Assembly (NCBI GenBank): GCA_036676195.1
Contig: JAKFDK010000055.1
Span: 1 to 29,717 of the forward strand
Direction: 5' to 3'
From: JAKFDK01 sp036676195
GTDB taxonomy: Bacteria; Bacillota; Sulfobacillia; Symbiobacteriales; ZC4RG38
Length of the DNA stretch: 29,717 bases
Below, in pieces: positions 23,554 through 29,717 of this stretch (positions are counted from its first letter, which is position 1; the number at the start of each line of letters is the position of its first letter). Position numbers and translations under genes: made by a program. Under the pieces are notes generated by a model. It had not been told where the DNA came from and ran no database searches. It saw only the letters and a program-made list of their open reading frames with translations.

Positions 23554-25436
23554 GACGGAACCACCCCGCCGGACTCCAACTCGGCGGCAGGAAAGCCCAA
23601 CGACTCCACGTAAATCTCCTGAAAATCCGCCCGGGCGGCTGACTCCACGTGTTCAATCCGCCGGGCCAGTTCTTCGGCTTCCTGCCGGCAGTCGGCGTTC
23701 AACAGCACCATCCGGGCGCCCTCAAGGGCAGCGTTCCCAACATATCGCACCTTCTCTGGCCGAATCTGCGGGATCAGGCCGGCGCCAAGCGCCCGCTCCA
23801 CGCGAATGTGGCTGCCAAAGGTGCCTGCGATCAGCAACTCGTCCAGGTCCGCTGCCGTGATCCCCAGCTCCGACAGCAACACCTGCAGTCCGCCCAGCGT
23901 CGCAGCCTTGGCCAACTGAAACTTACGAATGTCCAACTGGGTAAGGTGGATCGGTTGGCCCGTTTCCGACTCCTCTCCGGAGGCCACCATAAAACTCCGC
24001 ACGCCGCCGGGCAGATCCGCCACCCGCTCGACCAGCCGCAAAGGGTCCGGATGCCCGGCATCAGCCAGGTCGGCCGCGTTCAACAGGCGTCCGCCCGAAT
24101 GGATCAGACCATACGCGTAAAGTTCGGCACAGATATCCACCAGTGCCGAGCCACAGATGCCGCGGGGCTTGACGCCGCCGATGGTCGTATAGCGCATCCC
24201 GTTGTCATCAACAACAAAGGTGTTAATCGCCCCGGCGGTCGCCCGCATACCGTGGCGGATCTCGCCGCCTTCAAACGCGGGCCCCGCCGGCGCCGAACAG
24301 GTGAGTAACCGACCACCGTGGGCTATCACAATCTCAACATTCGTGCCGATGTCAATCGCCGCCACCGTTGCAGAGATCCGGTGTAAACCAGTGGCAAGGA
24401 GCACACCGATGGTGTCAGCGCCAACAAACCCAGCCACACCGGGCAACACATAAACCTGCGCGCCGGGGTGCAGGTTCAGACCCAGGTCGGCCGCTGATAC
24501 CGTGAATGCGCCGTTGGTCACACCCACAAACGGGCTCACACCAACGTAGCGTGGGCACAGCCCGAGGAACAGATGCGCCATTGTTGTATTGGCAACCACC
24601 GTAACCTCGTAAATGTCCCGTAAGTTTGCCGACACCTGCTCACAGCACTCGTGCACGATCCGCAGCAAATCCCCGGCGGCCTCACGCTGCAGGGTCTCCG
24701 TACCTCCGGGAGCGGCGCTGAAATCGATGCGGGCCATCACGTCGGCGCCGTGCGCCGACTGGGAGTTCGAATGTGCCCCCAGGGTCGCCGCCTTCCCGGT
24801 CGTCAGGTCCACCAGCATCGCCACCACGGATGTCGTGCCGATATCCACGGCCACGCCCAGCGGCGGGCGCAGGTGCATGGGCTCAACCTCAACCACCTGG
24901 TCGCCAATAGCGGTCACGGAAACCCGCCAGCCGGCCCGACGCAGGGTCTCCGACATGGCACGCAGCACCCGATACCCGATGCGCAGTTCCCCGCCCGCCC
25001 CAATGGCGTCCCGTAACCGCTGCCAGTCGGACCGCTGATCCGCCAGCACCGGGGGCGACAATTCGATGTTCCAACGCTGCACGTTGGGGCGCAACGGGAT
25101 CAGGGGCTGGTCGTCCTGGCAGAAGGACTTGGCGGCGTAATCCTCGGCAGGCACCGCCTCCACTTGCACATCATCGTGGAGTTTACAGAGACAAGCCAGG
25201 CGCCAGCCTTCAGCGAGTTCCTCCGGTGAAAAAGCCTCCCGTTCCGCACGGCGCGGAGGTCCGGGATAGCCCGGAGCCTTAACCCGACATTTGTGACAGG
25301 TTCCCCGGCCCCCACAGATGGCCGTAATCTGCAACCCGCCGCTGATCGCCGCCTCCAGCATGGTGCGACCGGCGGGAACGGTCACCGTGGGTCCCGAAGG
25401 TTGGAAGGAAATCTGCACGTTGCGTGCCATTGCCAC
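23550..25436 (-). CDS. RACo-like reductive activator of corrinoid proteins (2Fe-2S + ASKHA, DUF4445)
   Basis: 628 aa. Residues about 6-95 form a plant-type ferredoxin domain with [2Fe-2S] ligands Cys41, Cys47, Cys50 and Cys82 (AICGGRGTCHKC... ACLC). A linker follows and then a large ASKHA ATPase-like domain with VAVDIGTTSVVAMLVDL, VVANTTMAHLFLG, AAIDIGTNVEIVIAHGG, APAGPAFEGGEI and LIAGTFGSHI. RACo proteins use ATP to push an electron into inactivated Co(II) corrinoid. The substrate should be the corrinoid protein encoded at 28770-29405. It starts at ATG 25436 (MAMARN; a second ATG follows at 25430) and overlaps the URO-D gene by 4 bases. Confidence 0.92.
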   Translation of the reverse strand: MAMARNVQISFQPSGPTVTVPAGRTMLEAAISGGLQITAICGGRGTCHKCRVKAPGYPGPPRRAEREAFSPEELAEGWRLACLCKLHDDVQVEAVPAEDYAAKSFCQDDQPLIPLRPNVQRWNIELSPPVLADQRSDWQRLRDAIGAGGELRIGYRVLRAMSETLRRAGWRVSVTAIGDQVVEVEPMHLRPPLGVAVDIGTTSVVAMLVDLTTGKAATLGAHSNSQSAHGADVMARIDFSAAPGGTETLQREAAGDLLRIVHECCEQVSANLRDIYEVTVVANTTMAHLFLGLCPRYVGVSPFVGVTNGAFTVSAADLGLNLHPGAQVYVLPGVAGFVGADTIGVLLATGLHRISATVAAIDIGTNVEIVIAHGGRLLTCSAPAGPAFEGGEIRHGMRATAGAINTFVVDDNGMRYTTIGGVKPRGICGSALVDICAELYAYGLIHSGGRLLNAADLADAGHPDPLRLVERVADLPGGVRSFMVASGEESETGQPIHLTQLDIRKFQLAKAATLGGLQVLLSELGITAADLDELLIAGTFGSHIRVERALGAGLIPQIRPEKVRYVGNAALEGARMVLLNADCRQEAEELARRIEHVESAARADFQEIYVESLGFPAAELESGGVVPS

Positions 25437-25455
25437 AACTCCCTACCGTCAGGGC

Positions 25456-25917
25456 TCAGCTTTCCAGGTTGGCAGACCCCGCTTGATGACGGGACGACCT
25501 CAGTTGCTCATGCAAGGGGCCATAAACTCCAGCGTCGCGCTTGCACACATGGTTCACCCAAGACGAGGTTCCCACCAGACGGCTGTCAATCATGGGCTGG
25601 ATCAGTGCCCAGCGGCTGCCTTGCCCCAGGGCATTGGCGCGCCGCCAGCCCAACACGTGCACACACGGGCGGTCCGGAAAGACCTCGCACCGGTCACCCT
25701 CCCGCACACCCCCACAGGGGCCATTGCGCATGTTCTTGGGGCAGCGCATGGGGCAGGTCATCCCTTTATATGAAAGAACACATTGGCCGCACATGCGGCA
25801 ATCAAATACATTTCTCTTGATCATGCCCTCGAAAAATGCCGCCCAATGGCTGAGTACCTGTGCGCCGTACCGCCGCCAACCGCGCCACTTGGCCAACTTC
25901 GGGGTCAGAACATACAA
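25456..25917 (-). CDS. metV: MetV-like protein (methylene-tetrahydrofolate reductase C-terminal-type Cys domain)
   Basis: 153 aa. The conserved block FDCRMCGQC....CPMRCPKNMRNGPCGGV carries Cys40, 43, 46, 55, 59 and 68, with Cys77 and Cys85 after it, as in MetV, the zinc or Fe-S partner of MetF in acetogens. It probably forms a heteromer with the adjacent MetF and passes electrons. The start is TTG 25917, 5 bp after the MetF stop, with only a weak GAGCGGC site, so translation is likely coupled to metF; ATG 25824 would cut into the conserved region. The C-terminal part (RWALIQPMIDSRLVGTSSWVNHVC) is also family-like. Confidence 0.88.
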   Translation of the reverse strand: MYVLTPKLAKWRGWRRYGAQVLSHWAAFFEGMIKRNVFDCRMCGQCVLSYKGMTCPMRCPKNMRNGPCGGVREGDRCEVFPDRPCVHVLGWRRANALGQGSRWALIQPMIDSRLVGTSSWVNHVCKRDAGVYGPLHEQLRSSRHQAGSANLES

Positions 25918-25922
25918 GCCGC

Positions 25923-26855
25923 TCAGGACGCATGCCCCCTTTGTTGCCTCTGCAACCGGAGGCGGTCAATCACATGAGGCACCAATTCCTCCAGCCGTGC
26001 CCCGGCCGCCATGAAGTGCAGACCGCGTACGCCCGGCAGCCCAATCAGCGCGTTGGCCAGGTCCACCGAAGCGGCGATTGCTTCTGCTTCAATGTCCTGC
26101 GCCTGTTCGATCCGCTGAACCAACGCTTCCGGAACCCGCGTGCCAGGAAGGTGTTTCTTCATGAACTTGAGCACTTTATGTGACTTGAAAACAAGCACCC
26201 CCGCGATGATGGACACTTGCCGCTCATAGCCGTGTTCCCGTACCAGTTCCATCCAGCGGGAGAAGTATTCGATATCCAGCACAGGCTGGGTCTGAATAAA
26301 GTTGGCTCCAGCCCTGATCTTCTGCCCCAGGCGGGTTACCCGCAACTCCAGGGGTCCGGAAAAGGGATTCTTTGCACCACCAATAAACAAGGGCGGCGGC
26401 GGCGTCACCGGCTGCTCATTACGCAGCTTCCCCTCATCGCGCATCCGTCTCAGGAGCTGGATCAACTGGACAGAGTCCAGTTCAAAAACACCCTGGCTCA
26501 TCGCGTGTGTCCCCTGGGATTGATGGTCCCCGGTCAGGCACAGCACGTTCCGAATTCCCAGCGCCGCCGCACCGAGCACGTCGGCCTGGATGGCGGCACT
26601 GTTGCGGTCCCGGCAAGTGACCTGAAGAACGGGCTCCACCCCTTCCTCCAGGCAGGCCTGGGCTGACGCCAGCGACGAGAGCCTTGGCTCACCCAGGGGG
26701 TTGTCCACAAAATTCAGGGCATCCACCACCGGCCGCAGCGCCCGAATTTGCTGCCTGAGCGAACTCAGGTCGGTACTGACGGGCTGCGACAGCTCGGCAG
26801 TGACAGCAAACCCCCCCTGTGCCAGTACGGTCTCCAGGTGAGTACCGCTTTTCAC
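25923..26855 (-). CDS. metF: MetF-like methylene-tetrahydropterin reductase
   Basis: 310 aa, a flavin-dependent TIM barrel. Visible MetF features: FAVTAELSQPVSTDL at the start (Glu21 position), VDALNFVDNPLGEPRLSS, PVLQVTCRDRNSAAIQADVLGAAALGIRNVLCLTGDH, GAKNPFSG, and GANFIQTQPVLDIEYF. It interconverts methylene- and methyl-tetrahydropterin. GTG 26855 has GAGGG 7 bases upstream. In acetogens MetF/MetV works on folate; here the next enzymes (MtdB, Mch, Ftr) use H4MPT, so this MetF may act on methyl-H4MPT in place of the archaeal Mer. The pterin used is inference from context. Confidence 0.93.
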   Translation of the reverse strand: MKSGTHLETVLAQGGFAVTAELSQPVSTDLSSLRQQIRALRPVVDALNFVDNPLGEPRLSSLASAQACLEEGVEPVLQVTCRDRNSAAIQADVLGAAALGIRNVLCLTGDHQSQGTHAMSQGVFELDSVQLIQLLRRMRDEGKLRNEQPVTPPPPLFIGGAKNPFSGPLELRVTRLGQKIRAGANFIQTQPVLDIEYFSRWMELVREHGYERQVSIIAGVLVFKSHKVLKFMKKHLPGTRVPEALVQRIEQAQDIEAEAIAASVDLANALIGLPGVRGLHFMAAGARLEELVPHVIDRLRLQRQQRGHAS

Positions 26856-26900
26856 AGTTTATCCCTCGTTATCTTCATAGCCTGATCGGATGCCCGCCCA

Positions 26901-27857
26901 TCAATTGACCGGCGGGCTGGACCCCGATTCAGTGGGCTGTTGTCGCCGCCGATACTGCGCCGGCGACACACCTTCGTGCATCTTGAAAACGCGGCTGAAG
27001 TAGCTCTGGTCACTGAAACCAACCCGGTCGGCAATCTGCCACGCCGTCAGGTCTGACCCGGCCAACAACTCCTTGGCTTTCTCAAGGCGGACTCGGGTCA
27101 GGTAACTGACAATGCTGTAGCCGGTTTCCCTCCGGAAGAGGCGGGAAAGATAGGACGGACTGACGTAGAAGGCAGAAGCAATCCCTTCCACCGAAAGCTG
27201 CTTCCAGTAATGGCTTTTGATATAGCTAACCACCTCGGCTGCGGTAGCGCCGGGAGGGTCGATACCGGCGAGGATGTCCCGCCAGTGATCGCTGGACACC
27301 AGATGACTGATGGCCAAACTAAGGGTGGTTGCGACCGCCTGCACACGGGACGACGTCATGACCGGGATCTCCCGGATCATCCCTTCAAGCTGCTCCGACC
27401 GAATGCCTAACGGGCGGAGCCCTTCCAGGATTTCCTGCACGGCAACGTCATCCATGTCCCACATGGCTACCTGACCGCCGACCACCATGCCCAGGCAAAT
27501 GCCATCGACCACAATCGGGATGCACCATTCAATCAAACCGGCGTGGCACCTGTAGATGTAAGGCGAGCCATAGTCGAGCGCATACTTGACCGATTCAACG
27601 GCAGCCTGCCTACACGCATGGGCGCCCGCAGGGTCTGCACCTACGAGTTGGCAAAACCGCGGAAACTGGGTGCGCTGCGGAAACAGCGCTGCACCATCCA
27701 GGGCGGCAAGACCCACATTGGTACATGTAGCTTGTGAAAAAGTTGACAGGTGCTTCTTCAATAGATTGAAAATATGGAGCGAACTATCAGACAACTGTCT
27801 CTGATGATGCGGGCTAATCCTCACGGCCCGACCAGACTCGCGTTGCTTGCCAGCCAT
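26901..27857 (-). CDS. PocR-domain AraC-family transcriptional regulator
   Basis: 318 aa from ATG 27857 (GGGGGTG 6 bases upstream); an in-frame ATG at 27887 lacks a good site. The first half is a PocR-type ligand-binding domain with a Cys/His-rich core (FCQLVG, HACRQAAVESVKYALDYGSPYIYRCHAGLIEWCIPIVVDGICLGMVVGGQV). The last about 100 residues are the AraC double helix-turn-helix (LSVEGIASAFYVSPSYLSRLFRRETG; QIADRVGFSDQSYFSRVFKMHEGVSPAQYRRR). PocR domains are thought to sense small ligands. Lying inside the methyltransferase operon, it probably controls this operon, and possibly the TRAP-UbiD operon, in response to the methyl-donor substrate (inference). Confidence 0.93.
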   Translation of the reverse strand: MAGKQRESGRAVRISPHHQRQLSDSSLHIFNLLKKHLSTFSQATCTNVGLAALDGAALFPQRTQFPRFCQLVGADPAGAHACRQAAVESVKYALDYGSPYIYRCHAGLIEWCIPIVVDGICLGMVVGGQVAMWDMDDVAVQEILEGLRPLGIRSEQLEGMIREIPVMTSSRVQAVATTLSLAISHLVSSDHWRDILAGIDPPGATAAEVVSYIKSHYWKQLSVEGIASAFYVSPSYLSRLFRRETGYSIVSYLTRVRLEKAKELLAGSDLTAWQIADRVGFSDQSYFSRVFKMHEGVSPAQYRRRQQPTESGSSPPVN

Positions 27858-27933
27858 CCGCTGCACCCCCGGCAGACGCAAATCCATCTCTCATCGAACC
27901 CACAGGCAATCCCCAACAGCGGCGAGCGCAGTC

Positions 27934-28731
27934 CTAATAGGCCAATTTCTCGGCACGCGCCGCTTCCAGATACTCCTCACCGAACTCATCCAGGCCAAGA
28001 AGCACACGGGTGGCCCGCAAATACGCCAGCAGGTGTTGGTCGGCCGGATCGCAAAACACGCTGTCCAAACCTCTTCCCATGGCCAGCGTTAGGAAGGCCC
28101 GGTTCAGCCACTTTCCCTTCGGCATACCAAAGGAGACATTGGACAAGCCGATCGTGATATGACACCGGGGCAACTCCCGGCGCAAAGCCTGAATCGAGTC
28201 CAGCACTTCGTTACCAAAACTGGGGTCAACCGCGATGGGTTTAACCAGCGGATCGAGAAAGATGTCCTCCTCGGCGATGCCGGCATTGGTCAGGCCTGTC
28301 ACCAGGTTGGAAGCGACCCGCACCCGCTCCTCTGCCGTCCGTGGCATGCCACGGTCGTCCATACACAGGGCAACGACCCTGGGCTGAAACTCCCGGACCA
28401 ATGGCATCACACCACGGTAACGTTCACTTTCGCCTGTAATGGAGTTCAACAACGCCCTGCCCTGGTGAACGGCCAACCCCGCAGCCAATGCTTGCGGGCT
28501 GGGAGAGTCAATCGCCAGGGGCAGCCCGGACACCTCCTGCAGGAAGGGTACCAGCCATGCGAGGCTGGCCGGCTCTTCGTCCCGCAACTCCGCTGCGTTG
28601 ACGTCCAGATAGTGAACACCGGCCTCAGCCTGCAAAGTTCCCTCGGCACGAAGCGCCTCCAGGTCCCGACTCTGAATGGCGGCACGAATTTTCCCATTGG
28701 TGGAGTTGATCCTCTCACCGATGATAATCAA
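27934..28731 (-). CDS. Methyl-tetrahydropterin:corrinoid protein methyltransferase (AcsE/MeTr-like)
   Basis: 265 aa from TTG 28731, which has AGGAGG 7 bases upstream; an in-frame GTG at 28758 lies before that site. With this start Asp75, Asn96 and Asp160 fall at the same numbers as the pterin-binding residues of Moorella MeTr, and Asn198 lies one residue off its Asn199. The barrel motifs are clear (IIIGERINSTNGKI, PLAIDSPSP, LLNSITGE, DPLVKPIAVD, TIGLSNVSFGMP). It moves a methyl group between methyl-tetrahydropterin and the corrinoid protein encoded 38 bp upstream. Whether it takes folate or methanopterin cannot be told by eye. It is smaller than MtrH of methanogens. Confidence 0.93.
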   Translation of the reverse strand: MIIIGERINSTNGKIRAAIQSRDLEALRAEGTLQAEAGVHYLDVNAAELRDEEPASLAWLVPFLQEVSGLPLAIDSPSPQALAAGLAVHQGRALLNSITGESERYRGVMPLVREFQPRVVALCMDDRGMPRTAEERVRVASNLVTGLTNAGIAEEDIFLDPLVKPIAVDPSFGNEVLDSIQALRRELPRCHITIGLSNVSFGMPKGKWLNRAFLTLAMGRGLDSVFCDPADQHLLAYLRATRVLLGLDEFGEEYLEAARAEKLAY

Positions 28732-28769
28732 ACCGTCTCCTCCTACTCCGTTTAACACTCAGATTCCTT

Positions 28770-29405
28770 TCAGGAGACCCACTGCTGAACCAGGGAGACT
28801 GCGTCGAAGGCCGTGCGGCCGTATGCATCGGCGCCGAATTCATCTGCCACCTTGGCACTCAGAGGGGCGCCGCCCAGCATCACCTTGACCTGACCCCGCA
28901 GCCCGTTGTTCTCGAGTCCGTTAATCACCTCGCGCATTTTCAGCATGGTCGAAGTGAGTAGGGCCGATAAACCGACCACATCCGGCGAATGCAATCGGAC
29001 AGCTTCTATAAACTTATCCGCCGGGACATCCGTTCCGAGGTCCACCACATCAAACCCGGCCCCCTGCAACAACATGGCCACCAGGTTCTTGCCAATGTCG
29101 TGCAGGTCGCCCTGTACCGTACCGATCAGAACCTTCCCCATCGGTTTTCCGCCGCCAGACACCATCACTGGACGCAGAATGCCGACGCCTACCTGCATGG
29201 CACGGGCCGCAATCAGCATCTCGGGTACAAATGCCTCTCCACGTTCAAAACGGGCGCCCACTTCCTGCAGTGCAGGCACCATGTAGTTGTTCAGAACCTC
29301 ATGCGGCGGTACATCTTCGTCCACGGCCTGCTGCACCAGTTGCCGAACAATCTGTGCCTTTCCAAAAGATACCGCCTCATACAGTGCCCGCAAATCCACT
29401 CCCAA
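28770..29405 (-). CDS. Corrinoid (B12-binding) methyl-carrier protein, MtbC/MtaC-like
   Basis: 211 aa from TTG 29405 (GGGAGGG 7 bases upstream), the usual size for two-domain corrinoid proteins. Residues 1-90 are the four-helix cap (AVSFGKAQIVRQLVQQAVDEDVPPHEVLNNYMVPALQEVG..FVPEMLIAARAM). The Rossmann B12 domain has the DxHxxG motif D100-L-H102-D-I-G105, with His102 as the cobalt ligand, then DLGTDVPADKF, LSALLTSTM and VMLGGAPLSAKVADEFGADAYG. The frame is open to 29696, but the extra residues are low-complexity and include the group II intron end. It is the first gene of the train and the methyl carrier for the two methyltransferases. Confidence 0.94.
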   Translation of the reverse strand: MGVDLRALYEAVSFGKAQIVRQLVQQAVDEDVPPHEVLNNYMVPALQEVGARFERGEAFVPEMLIAARAMQVGVGILRPVMVSGGGKPMGKVLIGTVQGDLHDIGKNLVAMLLQGAGFDVVDLGTDVPADKFIEAVRLHSPDVVGLSALLTSTMLKMREVINGLENNGLRGQVKVMLGGAPLSAKVADEFGADAYGRTAFDAVSLVQQWVS

Positions 29406-29476
29406 TGTGCGTCCCTCCCAGGCAACTTGATGAATGATACTGCAGTGTTTTTGCCTTAGATCTTGTTGTATGTGAA

Positions 29477-29482
29477 AGTATA
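29477..29482 (-). promoter_or_regulatory. Candidate -10 box (TATACT) upstream of the corrinoid-protein gene
   Basis: TATACT on the minus strand (five of six to TATAAT) lies 72 bp before the start codon in an AT-rich stretch (29431-29520) unlike the GC-rich surroundings. No good -35 is found at 16-18 bases; GTGACA (29505-29510) is 22 bases away, so activator-dependent transcription is possible. The remaining region 29406-29596 shows no gene and no cobalamin-riboswitch signature. Confidence 0.3.
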
Positions 29483-29490
29483 CTACTAGT

Positions 29491-29510
29491 TGACAGATAT
29501 GACTTGTCAC
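29491..29510. promoter_or_regulatory. Candidate operator: TGACA-N9-TGTCA with decamer GACTTGTCAC (copy 2)
   Basis: TGACA (29491-29495) and TGTCA (29505-29509) form an inverted repeat with a 9-base spacer. The right half belongs to GACTTGTCAC (29501-29510), identical to 5101-5110 upstream of the TRAP operon. Placement just upstream of the candidate -10 box fits a regulator site, for example for the PocR/AraC protein. Confidence 0.35.
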
Positions 29511-29596
29511 ATTTCTGCTTTGTGCTAGTAGATTCCCACCACTTTCGCAGGCTTCCGCGTCCGAATGGAGTGGTTGGGATGCGTGCCGGGGGAAAA

Positions 29597-29717
29597 TCGA
29601 GTAGGAGGGGGCGGCTAGCCCCCGTCCTCTCACACCACCGGACATGCGGGTCCGCATCCGGCGGTTCGCCAAGATTGACGGAGTGTGTGGTAGCATTCGG
29701 TTAGACTCAGGAGTCCC
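29597..29717 (-). mobile_element. Group II intron, 3' end (domains V and VI), partial
   Basis: Read on the minus strand, 29667-29632 folds like domain V: ACCGCCGGA (29665-29657) pairs with TCCGGTGGT (29642-29634), an inner TGCGG/CCGCA stem (29656-29645) closes a small loop, and a two-base bulge (29643-29644) sits on the 3' side as in domain V. The following GGGGGC-TAGCC-GCCCCC hairpin (29623-29607) and TCCTACTCGATT tail resemble domain VI with its branch-point A. I recognise the GTGTGAGAGG...CCTCCTACTCGA series from bacterial group II introns. The body and any reverse transcriptase gene lie beyond the right edge. The exact 3' splice point (about 29597) is approximate. Confidence 0.62.

Noticed and set aside
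29490..29518. Perfect TTGACA on the plus strand as a rightward promoter
   Set aside because: No -10-like hexamer at 16-18 bases (TTCTGC there) and no plus-strand gene follows before the intron end.
29533..29580. Imperfect hairpin (TCCCACCACT / AGTGGTTGGGA) between the intron end and the corrinoid gene
   Set aside because: The stem is bulged with a large interior loop and no U tract follows on either strand, so I do not call it a terminator.
29406..29596. Cobalamin or other riboswitch upstream of the corrinoid-protein gene
   Set aside because: No B12-box (GCCACTG-like) or other known riboswitch core was seen in the region on the minus strand.
1..29717. tRNA, rRNA genes or CRISPR arrays
   Set aside because: The few intergenic stretches were read and contain no cloverleaf, rRNA core sequence or regularly spaced repeats.

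Overview
The window is GC-rich, with strong GGAGG-type ribosome sites, many GTG/TTG starts and tightly overlapping genes, nearly all on the minus strand. The gene families (TAXI-type TRAP transporter, MetV, RACo-like corrinoid activator, PocR-AraC regulator, AcsE-like methyltransferase) suggest an anaerobic, high-GC bacterium of the clostridial type (Moorella/Desulfotomaculum-like). This assignment is an inference; no 16S or other marker gene is present.

Right to left, which is the direction of transcription. The right edge (about 29597-29717) carries what looks like the 3' end of a group II intron. A long minus-strand gene train then runs from 29405 to about 5486. (a) 29405-22561 is a C1-entry module: corrinoid protein, methyl-pterin:corrinoid methyltransferase, PocR/AraC regulator, MetF, MetV, RACo-like corrinoid activator and a URO-D-family methyltransferase. 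(b) 22520-14574 is an archaeal-type C1 oxidation module: MtdB, an ATP-grasp enzyme, formylmethanofuran dehydrogenase subunits D, B, A and C with formyltransferase (Ftr) between A and C, then Mch. (c) 14605-6055 makes the cofactors methanofuran and tetrahydromethanopterin: a RimK/MptN-like ligase, a CitG-like protein, MfnF, MfnE, MfnB, a pteridine-reductase-like SDR, a DHPS-like protein, DUF447, beta-RFAP synthase and a HisA-like protein. (d) A DUF3870 gene (5890-5486) is followed by an intrinsic terminator. (e) A separate minus-strand operon (5032-604) encodes a TAXI-TRAP solute-binding lipoprotein, a fused TRAP permease and a UbiD-family decarboxylase, and ends in a 13-bp perfect hairpin. The left edge has the last 39 codons of an IS256-family transposase and a 5'-truncated coding remnant, both on the plus strand.

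Taken together the genes describe a route from a methyl donor to CO2: methyl-corrinoid -> methyl-pterin (AcsE-like) -> methylene (MetFV) -> methenyl (MtdB) -> formyl (Mch) -> formylmethanofuran (Ftr) -> CO2 (FwdABCD), with most of the cofactor-specific genes beside them. The unusual points are these. FwdB keeps its Fe-S and active-site Cys ligands, and FwdD, which aerobic methylotrophs lack, is present. MetF/MetV stands where archaea use Mer. No fae is present. The SDR has the Asp-Tyr-Lys centre of PTR1/FolM pteridine reductases. The neighbouring TRAP-UbiD operon would fit import and decarboxylation of an aromatic acid, possibly a methoxylated one, but the substrate cannot be read from sequence.
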